Assembly: GCF_018446385.1 (NCBI RefSeq)
Contig: NC_056001.1
Coordinates: forward strand, 10,968,672 to 11,032,671
Direction: 5' to 3'
Source of the DNA: Zingiber officinale
Lineage: Eukaryota > Streptophyta > Magnoliopsida > Zingiberales > Zingiberaceae
Length of the DNA stretch: 64,000 nucleotides
The notes under the pieces are model-generated. The model was not told the DNA's origin and ran no database searches. It was given only the letters and a program-made list of their open reading frames with translations. Of this stretch, positions 35,552-46,684 are shown one piece after another. Position 1 is the stretch's first letter. Each line of letters starts with the position of its first letter. The position numbers and the translations under genes were made by a program.

Positions 35552-37073
35552 TGTTAGGACCAAAAGTAGCTAGAGGGGGGGGTGAATAGCTCGTCGCGTT
35601 CGCTCGGTGCGCTTTGTGGCTTGGCGTTGCTTGTTTCTTCAAGGATATGCAGCGGAAAATACAGAAACAAATACAACCACGCTAACACTAGGATTTTACT
35701 TGGTATCCACCTCACAAGAGGTGACTAATCCAAGGATCCACACCAACGCACACACCCTCCACTAAATAAACTCTCCTTTATGATAACTACCAAAGGCGGA
35801 GAAGCCCTACAACACTCAATACAAGAAGAAAGGGAAAGAGTACAAGAAATAGAAGCTTACAAGCTTACAATGAGTGCAAACCCTAACCCTAGTTTCTTCT
35901 TCTTGCAATAGATCCGCCTCTTGACTTGGAAAGCCTCCAAGATCCTTCAAGAACTGGCGATCACGTGCTTGTAGAGAGCTGTGGAGAAGCTGGCGAGGAG
36001 CTGAGATGAGATCGTGAAGATATGCCGAAGACCACGCTCGCCTGCGGCTTTAAACACGACGCAACGGTCGGATCCCAATCGATTCAAATGTTCTGAATCG
36101 ATCGGGGAGGCTTTGGATCGATCCACGGATCGATCCAGAGCGCCTCTGTGCTCTGGAAATAGCGTCTGGATCGATCCACGGATCGATCCAGCGCTTGTCG
36201 CGCGAAGCAGCATCGTCCCGATCGATCGGGACCTCTAGATCGATCCACGGATCGATCCAGAAGCTTTCTGTTCGCTGAAGAGTCCGGATCGATCCACCGA
36301 TCGATCCGAGCTCTGATTCGATCGATCTCCTTGATTTTGCCCAAAACCAAGTCCCAAACCTCCCTAACCAACATCCGGTCAACCTTGACCTGTTGGTACA
36401 TCATGCCTAGCATCTGGTCACTCCCTTGACCTGCCAGGACTCCCCACCAAGTGTCCGGTCAATCCCTTTGACCCACTTGGACTTTTTCTCGTCGTGCCAA
36501 GTATCCGGTCACTCCCTTGACCTACTTGGACTCCCACCAGATGTCTGGTCAACCTTGACCCATCTGGATTTCCTTATGCCAAGTATCCAGTCAATCCTTT
36601 GACCTACTTGGACTTCCCAACACCAGATGTCCGATCATCCTTGATCCATCTGGATTTCCCTTGCCTGGCTTCACTCACCAGGACTTTCACCTAGCTTCAC
36701 TCACTAGGGTTTCCATCTGCCTAGCTTCACTCACTAGGACTTTCACCTGGCTTCACTCACCAGGATTTCCTTCTGCCTAGCTTCACTCACTAGGACTTTC
36801 ACCTGGCTTCACTCACCAGGATTTCCTTCTGCCTAGCTTCACTCACCAGGACTTTCACCTGGCTTCACTCACCAGGATTTCCTTCTGCCTAGCTTCACTC
36901 ACTAGGACTTTCACCTGGCTTCACTCACCAGGACTTTCCAGTCAAGTATCCGGTCACTCTTGACCTACTTGACTCTACTTCAATCACTATCTTATTGTCA
37001 AACATCTAAACCCAAACCAAGACTCAGCTTGGTTAACCAGGTCAACCTTGACCTAAGGGATGTTGCACCAACA
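35552..37073 (-). repeat. 3' LTR of element C
   Basis: Nearly identical to 41456-43003 except in the palindrome array (about 36075-36325), where it is about 26 bases shorter and rearranged. Confidence 0.88.
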
Positions 37074-39532
37074 ATCTCCCCCTTTTTGATGTTTGACAAT
37101 ACCACAATAACACTTACAATACCACATGTAAGTTAGGCTAATCCCATAGCCTCATTCTTCATGCCACTAGGTAATGAAAGCATAAGTTAAGCTCTTCATT
37201 CTCCTCCTAAGAGGGCAAACTCCCTCTAGGTAATGAAAGCCTAACTTACTTCCTTTCACAAGCCCTTTCATTCTCCCCCTATTGGCACACATCAATCCCC
37301 TATTGATAAAACACATCAACCCATCTTTGGACACACATCAACCGATGCTCCAATTTTGGGCACACTTCAACAACTCCATTTGTTGAAAACTCTCCCCCTG
37401 AAAAGTTGCTCATCGTTGTTCACAACATCACTCGTTGTGATCAACACGATACTGAAGGTCCCATACCCTTCATTATTCTTACCCCTACATTCTCCCCCAA
37501 TGTAGGCAAATGCCCATCCTTGAGCATTATCCAATGAAATCACTGAACAATGAGGATATACACTCCTCATTCAGGTTCAACCCATGCTCAACCTTGAGCA
37601 TATTCTTTAAAGAAGGTTAACCACCTTCCAAGGTTCATGAAAAATAATTTTCATGCCTTTAAAGAGTCCCTCCCCCTAAAGACATGGTGGTAACTTCTGT
37701 CATTGCACCAACAATGACTTGGAATCCCTAAACCTTTAGGAAACCCAGATTTAGAAGTTTTGAGGTTCAAATGTTCAAAATTTGAAACAAACCTCAACCT
37801 AAACTTCAACTTAGCCTTCCTTTACCATTCCATCCTTGTTTTCAACACGAAAACACCCTTTTTATGTATACAAATGTATTTTAAGGGTTTGGAATGAGTA
37901 CCTAGACTAAAAATAGGTTCAAAGTGCTGAAATCAGGCTTTCCCAGCCAAAATCAGCAACTTGGATCGATTGGAGTTGGGTTCCAATCGATTGAACCTGT
38001 CTGAATCGATCCACTGATCGATTCAAACTACCTGGATCGATCGGCTGATCGATCCAGCGAGCTTCTGGTCGCAGGAAATGCCTTCTGAATCGATCCACGG
38101 ATCGATTCAGACTACCCTGGATCGATCGACTGATCGATCCAGCGAGCTACTGCTCGCGAGAACTGCCTTCTGAATCGATCCATGGATCGATTCAGGCACT
38201 CCAATCGATCCATGCATCGATCGGAGCTCTGATAGTTGCTGAAATTCCATTTCAGTCAACTTCAGAAACCCTTAGAAAATTCTACAAAAATCCAAAAATT
38301 ATGAAATTTCGTGTAGACATTGTTTAGGGCATATATTATCAAGGAAAAATAGTTTTCTATGAAAATACATCATCTTTTCAAAGATTGACACAAACTTGAA
38401 AACTTGCAAAAACTTTAGTGTTTTCTTCAAGTTTGTGTCTAACTATTCAATGGTGATTACTATCAAAAGATAGCCTTCACCAAGGTTTTCCAAAATCATT
38501 TTGAAAACTTTTTAAAAACCAATATCCCACCATGTTCCTTGGGCATAATGCACATGACTTGTACATTAGCTTTCCCAATGATGGGAAAACACATATCTAT
38601 GTGTTTTGATGAAACTAAAACTCAAAAGAATGCACTAAATCAACATCTTGAGTTTTGTTCATCATCCTAACATCTCACTTGTATCTAATGTGCACTAAAA
38701 TACATACAAGTCATCTTATAGGTCTTTGTGAGATGTAGATTTTGGTTTTGCCCTAATCTAGGGATCATGCATATCTATCTAGGCATTTTGGAGATATTAG
38801 ACACCCACCTAGGATGTCACTTGTTAATAAGTGTTGTTAAATGCCTTTTGTCCTTAATTACAAAGAATTAAACTTAATGCATGATAATGTTATGACATAC
38901 ATCAAAAAGAAATAATTTTCAAAAGAAAATATCCTATAATTACATGATGTATGAATGTCATGACATGGTATTTTTGGATTTTTCATAATAAAACATGAAC
39001 GCAAAAATAGACATGATGTCATGACATATGATGGGCAAACAATCATGGCAAGATTTAGCATAAATAAAATATACCTAGATTAACTATCTAAGTATCCTTA
39101 AAACCTTAGCTAAACTTACAACTTAAACCTAGATTGCCCTAAAGTGCTTCAAGAAAATGTCAAAGCCTAAATTGGCATTTCTAATTCCCTTGATTAATTT
39201 ATGCCAGTCGAAATTAAGCATATCCTCAAATGTTGGCATATTTCATTTTTCCACAAGAGTAGCACTTCAACATAAGGCTTCAATTTCCTTTAATTTTCTA
39301 AGAACATACCAAAATCCCAACTTGGTAGCTCTTATGAATTTCCCAATATGTGCCTTTTAATATTAAAATCAAATTTTCACCACTAGGCACATTTTACTCT
39401 TTCAAGGAGTAAATAATAGTTCCATTTCATTTTCAAAGGTTAACAAAAACCTTGAAAATGCTCCTTGAGTGTCAATTTCCTCAAAGTTGGGTTAACTACC
39501 CTTCTAATTGGAGTTGACACTCTCTAACCCAT
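37074..39532 (-). other. Non-coding 3' interior of element C
   Basis: About 2.5 kb between gag and the 3' LTR with no long frame on either strand. It contains a second set of TCGATCGA-type palindromes (37965-38235) like those in the LTR. The pol genes of an autonomous relative would be expected here or before it. Confidence 0.7.
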
Positions 39533-41380
39533 TTATGGGATAGAGAAGATGCTCCTAGGAACCCAACACCTATTGGTGCTCCTTGGATGCTCTAGGTACT
39601 CACTAGGGATAACTTCCCTAGATACCTTCCTAGTGACCTTGTTGGGCTTCTTAGAAGCCTTGGTCACATTTTCTAGGTCAACCCTAGGGATAGCCTCCCT
39701 TGTGACCTTGTTAGTGACTTTCTTAGACTTCTTAGAAGTCTTAGTCACTTTGGTTGCAAAAATACTCTTAGGGATGACTTCCCTAGTATTCTTGACTTGA
39801 CCATTAAACCTAGGGTTTGTTCCATAACTATATGGAACCCTATGATAACTAGGCACATCCTTCTTAGCCTTTGGTTTGTATCCCAAACCTCTATGGCTAT
39901 TTGATGGCTTTGACTTTCCTAGCCCTAGGTTTTGCTCATTCTGCCCTTTTAGGATATTTTCCATCCTTTTTAGGGTCTTTTCCATTTTATCAAGTCTTGA
40001 TCTCAAGACTTGATTTTCTATCATTAAATCCTTAGAATTTGGTTTTTCATTAAGTCCATGAGCATTTTGGTTTCTAGGCTTGTATCTAAAATCCTTAGAG
40101 TTATTGCCTAGACTTTTACCTACATTCCTAACCCTAGGAGTGATAGTCTTAGCATGTAGGGCCACATGCTTTTCCTTAAAGCCCTCATGCTTTCTATTCT
40201 TATGGTAAATTGCATTAAAATGATAAAAATTTGAACTATCATGCTTTTTACCATTTTGCAAAGGAATAGGCTCAATGAAAGTTACCTTCCTTTTTACCTT
40301 GGAGGCTCCCCCTTGACTAGTGCCTCCTTGAGCCTTGACCTTCTTCTTCCCCTTGGGGCATTGACTACGATAATGCCCCTTTTGATTGCAAGAGAAACAT
40401 ATAATATGCTCCTTGCTCTTCTTTGTGTTGGGGATGGTCTCCTTGGGCTTCACCTTGCCCTTTTGTGCCACTTGGCCCTTCTTCTTGGCTAATTTAGGGC
40501 ACTTGCTCTTGTAGTGCCCATGTTCCCTACATTCAAAGCATATAATATGATTTTTATTATTAATTGAAACATTTATACCTTTGCTTGTAGGGGTGGCATC
40601 TTTTTCTTTGGATCCGGAGGTAGAAGCTTCCTCTTGATCGGACCTTGATTCTCCTCCATTTGATTTTTCTTGACTTGTGGAGGTAGAAGTTTCTTCCTCC
40701 TCTTCTTCTCTTGACCCGGATGTAGAAGCTTCTCCTTCTTCTTGATCCGGTGTCACCAAGGATTGCTCCCCCTCAATCCTAGAGGTGGAGGCTTCATCAT
40801 CTTGAATATGAAACAAGGAGTATGCTCCCTCCTTGTTCCCTTCGTTGCATTCCCTTGAGGATGAAGCTTCTTGGATTTCCTCTTCTTCGGAGGTTGAGCA
40901 TCTCCCAACCTCGGAGTCCTCCTCTTGGTCTTGCTCCAAAGAGTCACCCTCTTTAGATACTTCTTGATTCGGTACAGTGGAGGGGATCTCTTCATGAAGC
41001 TTGGCCAATTTGCTCCATAAATCCTTTGCATCTTCAAATTCTCCAATTTTGCAAAGGATGGTGCTTGGCAATAGATTGACCAAAAGCTTGGTCACTTTGT
41101 TATTGGCCTCGCACCTTTGGACTAGCTCCGGGCTCCATTTGCTTTTCTTTAGAACTTTGCCCTTGGAATTTGTTGGAGCTTCGAAGCCTTCCGTAAGAGC
41201 AAACCATTGCTCTATCTCCATCATAAGAAAGTTTTCGATTCTTGATTTCCAAGAATCGAAGCTCGTGGAGGTGTATGGTGGAGCCACCCTTGTGTCAAAT
41301 CCAAGTCCATCTTGGAATTGCATCTTGAAGTTGAGCTTGATAAAGTCTTGAACTTGAAGAATTTGCTCCAACTTCTTCAC
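39533..41380 (-). CDS. Gag of element C, 615 aa, uninterrupted
   Basis: Retroelement structural protein. The N-terminal part (about 30-140) has the copia gag fold signature: PPYTSTSFDSWKSRIENFL, then LLVNLLPSTIL..IGEFEDAKDLWSKL. A long acidic Ser/Glu-rich low-complexity linker (about 140-260) follows, then two CCHC zinc knuckles, CFECREHGHYKSKC and CFSCNQKGHYRSQC, for RNA binding. After these come a basic region, a coiled-coil segment (LRSRLDKMEKTLKRMENIL) and a tail ending CWVPRSIF, like the linker that precedes protease in copia polyproteins. Here the frame simply ends. The frame is whole, in keeping with the young LTRs. Confidence 0.85.
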   Translation of the reverse strand: MKKLEQILQVQDFIKLNFKMQFQDGLGFDTRVAPPYTSTSFDSWKSRIENFLMMEIEQWFALTEGFEAPTNSKGKVLKKSKWSPELVQRCEANNKVTKLLVNLLPSTILCKIGEFEDAKDLWSKLAKLHEEIPSTVPNQEVSKEGDSLEQDQEEDSEVGRCSTSEEEEIQEASSSRECNEGNKEGAYSLFHIQDDEASTSRIEGEQSLVTPDQEEGEASTSGSREEEEEETSTSTSQEKSNGGESRSDQEEASTSGSKEKDATPTSKGINVSINNKNHIICFECREHGHYKSKCPKLAKKKGQVAQKGKVKPKETIPNTKKSKEHIICFSCNQKGHYRSQCPKGKKKVKAQGGTSQGGASKVKRKVTFIEPIPLQNGKKHDSSNFYHFNAIYHKNRKHEGFKEKHVALHAKTITPRVRNVGKSLGNNSKDFRYKPRNQNAHGLNEKPNSKDLMIENQVLRSRLDKMEKTLKRMENILKGQNEQNLGLGKSKPSNSHRGLGYKPKAKKDVPSYHRVPYSYGTNPRFNGQVKNTREVIPKSIFATKVTKTSKKSKKVTNKVTREAIPRVDLENVTKASKKPNKVTRKVSREVIPSEYLEHPRSTNRCWVPRSIFSIP

Positions 41381-41455
41381 CCTCTAGCTTTTCTTGATAT
41401 GCTTGACCCTTCCGGCGATGATTCCGGTGAAGAGCAACCTTGCTCTGATACCACT

Positions 41456-43003
41456 TGTTAGGACCAAAAGTAGCTAGAGGGGGGGGTGAATAGCTCGTCG
41501 CGTTCGCTCGGTGCGCTTCGTGGCTTGGCGTTGCTTGTTTCTTCAAGGATATGCAGCGGAAAATACAGAAACAAATACAACCACGCTAACACTAGGATTT
41601 TACTTGGTATCCACCTCACAAGAGGTGACTAATCCAAGGATCCACACCAACGCACACACCCTCCACTAAATAAACTCTCCTTTATGATAACTACCAAAGG
41701 CGGAGAAGCCCTACAACACTCAATACAAGAAAAAAGGGAAAGAGTACAAGAAATAGAAGCTTACAAGCTTACAATGAGTGCAAACCCTAACCCTAGTTTC
41801 TTCTTCTTGCAATAGATCCGCCTCTTGACTTGGAAAGCCTCCAAGATCCTTCAAGAACTGGCGATCACGTGCTTGTAGAAAGCTGTGGAGAAGCTGGCGA
41901 GGAGCTGAGATGAGATCGTGAAGATATGCCGAAGACCACGCTCGCCTGCGGCTTTAAACACGACGCAACGGTCGGATCCCAATCGATTCAAATGTTCTGA
42001 ATCGATCGGGGAGGCTTTGGATCGATCCACGGATCGATCCAGAGCGCCTCTGTGCTCTGGAAATAGCGTCTGGATCGATCCACGGATCGATCCAGCGCTT
42101 GTCGCGCGAAGCAGCATCGTCCCGATCGATCGGCAGATCGATCGGGACCTCTGGATCGATCCACGGATCGATCCAGAAGCTTTCTGTTCGCTGGGAAGAG
42201 TCTGGATCGATCCACTGATCGATCCAGAGCCTGGATCGATCCACGGATCGATCCAGCACTTGATTTTTGCCCAAAACCAAGTCCCAAACCTCCCTAACCA
42301 ACATCCGGTCAACCTTGACCTGTTGGTACATCATGCCTAGCATCTGGTCACTCCCTTGACCTGCCAGGACTCCCCACCAAGTGTCCGGTCAATCCCTTTG
42401 ACCCACTTGGACTTTTTCTCGTCGTGCCAAGTATCCGGTCACTCCCTTGACCTACTTGGACTCCCACCAGATGTCTGGTCAACCTTGACCCATCTGGATT
42501 TCCTTATGCCAAGTATCCAGTCAATCCTTTGACCTACTTGGACTTCCCAACACCAGATGTCCGATCATCCTTGATCCATCTGGATTTCCCTTGCCTGGCT
42601 TCACTCACCAGGACTTTCACCTAGCTTCACTCACTAGGGTTTCCATCTGCCTAGCTTCACTCACTAGGACTTTCACCTGGCTTCACTCACCAGGATTTCC
42701 TTCTGCCTAGCTTCACTCACTAGGACTTTCACCTGGCTTCACTCACCAGGATTTCCTTCTGCCTAGCTTCACTCACCAGGACTTTCACCTGGCTTCACTC
42801 ACCAGGATTTCCTTCTGCCTAGCTTCACTCACTAGGACTTTCACCTGGCTTCACTCACCAGGACTTTCCAGTCAAGTATCCGGTCACTCTTGACCTACTT
42901 GACTCTACTTCAATCACTATCTTATTGTCAAACATCTAAACCCAAACCAAGACTCAGCTTGGTTAACCAGGTCAACCTTGACCTAAGGGATGTTGCACCA
43001 ACA
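41456..43003 (-). repeat. 5' LTR of element C
   Basis: TGTTAGG...CCAACA. From left to right it holds the C-rich motif near the primer site, a palindrome array (about 41980-42260), a two-tier hairpin array (about 42290-42590) and ten short cttcactca hairpins (about 42594-42868). Confidence 0.88.
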
Positions 43004-44282
43004 CAAGGTTCCTGCTACAGTAATTTCAGCCTCTTTTGTCTCCTTTTCTTCTTCGCTTTGGCTTCCGAAACTCCGTTCTTTTGGATGATTGCGGCCAACC
43101 GAAATAGGACTCACCCGAAGCCAATTCCCGGCCTTCTCCTCGAGCAGCCTTCCGTCCTAGCTTAACGTCCCTCGAACGCCGCGCACGCTCTTCACGTCCA
43201 CCGGAGTACTCTTCCGCAGCTCTCTCGTCCTTCGGACGCACCGAGCCCGTCGGCTCCCTTCCCGTGCCGTCTTTCTCGCTAGCTACGTCTTCCGCTCAAC
43301 TTCCTGTGCTCCTAAGCTCCTGCACACTCAAACACAGGGATCAAACACAAAGCAGGACCTAACCAACTTGGTTGATCACATCAAAACACCACGGGGTCCA
43401 ACAATTATGACTTAGATCTTATCCTCCAAACCAGGATTTAGTAAGGGTCTTAATTTATGTTTCTGAAATAGACCTAAATTGAACTAACGCTTACTGTCCC
43501 CTCAACCGGGACGCGCCCTTACTTAGTCACTATCTTCCAGTGACTTACCTCTACTTACCTATCAAATATCTGGTCATTTAGAACTGTTTGGACTTTCTCT
43601 GACCTTGCTTAGTATCTGACCAAGCTGATCTACTAAGACTTGCCTACAACACTGAGTTAGCACAATATATAAAAAATGATAAAAAAAAAATAGTATTAGC
43701 ATTATTAATAATTCATTGATCTGGTCGACTGAGCGCGGTCGACCAGAAACTAGTTGGTCACTTATTACTTAGGGTTACCTCCCTCTAGGGTTGCCTAATT
43801 TTACTCAGTAGGACTTTCATTGTCTGGCTTTACTCATCAGGACTTTCACCACCTCACCTAATTTCACTCACCAGGACTTCCACTACCTAGCTTCACCCAC
43901 AAAGGCTCGGGTTCACTCACCAGAACTTCAACTACCTACCTTCATTCACTAGGGCTCGACTTCACTCACCAGGACTACTACCTAGCTCCACTCACTAAGG
44001 CTGGACTTTACTCATAAGGACTTCCACTATCTAGCTTCACTCACTAGGGTCTGACTTCACTCACCACGACTTTCTCTTGCCTAACCTCCAATTAAGACTA
44101 GTCACTCAATAGACTTCTCACCTGCATATCCTTCGATTAGGACTTACCCTTGCTAGTCATCTAGTCCTGACTATACTTCTCTCTTCCAAACATCAAGTCT
44201 TGTTTGAATCAACCATTAGTCAAACTGACCAAACTTAGGTATATTATCAAAATCAAAATCTTAGAAGTCGATTGCACCAACA

Positions 44283-44440
44283 CCCCAGGGCTCATCCCTT
44301 TACTTCTCAAGGGCACAACCCCCAGTCTACTCCCAGTTAGCCCCTGTGCTGACCGGACCCCCAAGGCTCAGCCCCTCACTTCTCAGGGACACAGCTCCCA
44401 ATCTACTCCTAATCGGTCCCCACGTTGGTCGAACCCCCAG
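44283..44440. repeat. Tandem repeat, about 72-base unit, right part
   Basis: Continues the array that stops at 34316: 'ctcacttctcagggacacagctccca' type text appears twice more before fading after 44440. Confidence 0.7.
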
Positions 44441-46684
44441 GAAATATTTTGATACTCTTCCACATGCATGTCACGGAGCCTGCCTCTACCTAATGAAAAT
44501 CCATCATACATCCTCCATCACCCAATATAATTTGACACCGGATATTCTTTGATGCCTCATTATTACGAAAGTTATGAGAGACAATATAAAAAAAAAGTTC
44601 TTTCTATTGGTCAAATACGCGCAGACACACACATCTATTACTGTTCTACTTTCCGCACTTTTCGCTTTGCTTCAGTCCTGACATGAGCGTCAGAATGCCT
44701 ACGCCAAGGATCCCCTCCCTGATTCTTCCACTAACACTCCTATGTGCTTTCTTTGTGGCGTGCGCATAATCATGAGTACCTTATCTTCCGATCCACCTGC
44801 TCTCCTTGCAACTAACGAAAGTTTGAGGTTTTCAACTCATCATCGGGTCCCCGCCTCAAGTCGTTGCTCCATCGACGTTACCTGCCATTCCTATTCTCGT
44901 CCCTCCATTCGATCTAACTTCCGGACATGATCAATATATAAAGTATACCTTAAAAAAGATTCATAAAAGTTTCTAGAGTTCAAAACGTGACACTGGTTCT
45001 TTTAGTAGTCCATGAACTGCGCTGTACATTGCCATGCCCGGAAAGATAATAACCCATTTATAAAATGAATACATCTTAAAGGAGCCAAATCTACAGCATT
45101 TGCAATTACCTCTTCAGCCTTTTCGATTCAGCCTACATAAATAGAGACGCAATTAGATCATTTTTACACATTTTCTAGAACTACACGTACGTACTATTTC
45201 AGATTGTCTTGGAATCACTGAGTATCTTGGTCATGCTATATAAACTAGCTAAATGCCAGCTTACAACTCAGAGGAGTATGGAAAGAAAAAAAATATATAT
45301 ACATCCAACTATGCAGATCAGCGATGAAAAACTTGCATCTATGATTACTTCAATAAGAAATGCAGGGGCGTTGCCACATGGATGAGAGGGGGTGCGACTA
45401 TCCCTCTCTCATATTTTATTAAAATATTAATATTATATATTTGAAATTCTTCATCATCATGCATTTTGATGGGCTGATTCATCATCGTTCATTTTCAGAA
45501 ATTGAAATTGATCACATATTTGAAAAGACCACGACCTAAGTTATCCATCGGTACTGCTTTTATTAGAAAATATCACAACTTGAAAAATATTAAGTATTGA
45601 ATTTTAAAAATAAAATATATAATAATAAATAGATGAACTAAATCGTAGGACACGAAGTGAAAGTGCTAAATTAAAATTGAATCAAGTTTGAACTAACTCT
45701 AATAGATAGGTGCGAGATAAGGATTACGTTAGTTCAAAAAAGAATTGATTTGGTTAAGTTATAACCGAACCAACTTTAAGATTTAAATGAGTTTGATCGA
45801 TTTAAAATAAATTAGGATATTTTTTTTGTAAACTTTTTATTTCATTTTTTTTCTCATCCTTTTCTCTGTAAGCATATTGCAACCCCGACTCATTGTACTT
45901 ATGTCACCCTTTCGTCTATCTCTTTCTTTTATTTTTCTCTTCCTCTCCTTCCTCATTTGTCTCCTCCAATAGTAGTAAACTTACCACTTTTTCCTCTCCC
46001 CTTCTCGAGCACAAGAGTTATCTTTTCTTCTCCTTTCTCTTCTCCGGTAAGCAAGAAATGTAGCATCAACTGCTACCCTCTTTCAGCAACAGAAGTAGCA
46101 TTCAGCGCTCGCATCTTCTTTCTCTTCTCGTGTTTTTTAGGATTTTATTGTCACCGCAAGAATAGTCATATCTTGTCTTATTTTGCTCTTTTTTTGTCAT
46201 TGCCAAACTCATCGAAACTACTCAAGGTTATTAATAAATAAGGTATTTGCTTATTCCTCCCTATTTCCTCTTCTCTATTCTTCTCAAAAACAATAATGAT
46301 ATTCCAAGAGGAGTAAATTATTTTGTTCTTCTTTTAATATTTCATTTAATGAAGAAGAGCGGTAAAGTATAAATATTATTTTATTAGGTTGTTAATTAGG
46401 ATGATTAGTTAGATCGTAATGAAAACCACATATGTAGGAATGCTAAATATTATAAGAAATTTTTTACCTGTGAATCATAAATAAGTTTTGGAGATCGATA
46501 GCTCATTATTTCAACTAGAACCAAGGGCTATGGTCGAAATTTTCGAATTTAAATTCATTTCATCTCCTTAAATTTAAAATTTAGGCCTTTAGATGGTGAA
46601 AATCGCTCCTCCTGATTGAAAATTCTAATTACGTCACTGAAGAAATGTACATTGATGGTGTAGGATATATAGTGTCTATATCAC
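44441..46684. other. Intergenic DNA
   Basis: No gene was recognised. A pyrimidine-rich stretch (about 45840-46240) has small open frames without any family signature. The expected last EBS-type exon (a VEPKRRKR-like tail) was looked for here and not found. Confidence 0.45.

Larger units (their letters stand above)
35552..43003 (-). mobile_element. Gag-only copia-type LTR element C, looks whole and young
   Basis: LTRs 41456-43003 (5', 1548 bases) and 35552-37073 (3', 1522 bases) enclose a 4.38 kb interior. A tRNA-Met primer site (41441-41453) and a purine tract (minus strand opposite 37074-37090) sit just inside them. The flanks CATGG and CAAGG are a target duplication with one difference. 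Outside the palindrome array I counted only about three differences between LTRs, so the insertion is probably well under a million years old. The only long frame is gag; there is no protease, integrase or reverse transcriptase. It must rely on enzymes from another element, as known for TR-GAG elements. Confidence 0.88.
34979..43403 (-). mobile_element. Solo LTR of family B, interrupted by element C
   Basis: Its own DNA is 34979-35551 plus about 43009-43403, some 970 bases. ATTAT flanks it exactly (34974-34978 and 43404-43408). The sequence matches the B1 LTR (7087-8073), including the 'accaaccgaaataggactcacccgaa'-type and 'cctgcacactcaaacacag'-type blocks, and it carries aaggcgcctt palindromes (35430-35540). 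Only one LTR is present, so the interior was lost by LTR-LTR recombination before or after element C arrived. Confidence 0.78.
34317..44282 (-). mobile_element. Solo LTR A, interrupted by later insertions
   Basis: Its own DNA is 34317-34978 plus 43409-44282, about 1.54 kb, beginning TGTTGG and ending CCAACA. CCCCA (34312-34316 and 44283-44287) flanks it as an exact five-base target duplication. The LTR holds 'cttcactcaccaggactt' type repeats (43790-44080) like those of element C, so it belongs to a related copia-type family. It is minus-oriented by the C-rich motif near its inner end. No internal domain remains. It is old relative to B and C, which lie inside it. Confidence 0.75.

Noticed and set aside
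35947-36413. Several overlapping open frames rich in IDP, DRS and SIRGS repeats, on both strands
   Set aside because: They are read-through of the TCGATCGA palindrome array in the LTR of element C, where a palindromic 12-mer is open in all frames. The same frames recur at 41851-42343.
36655-36950. CRISPR-like regular repeats with short spacers
   Set aside because: This is a plant LTR minisatellite; units vary, there are no unique spacers, and the same array occurs in the other LTR.
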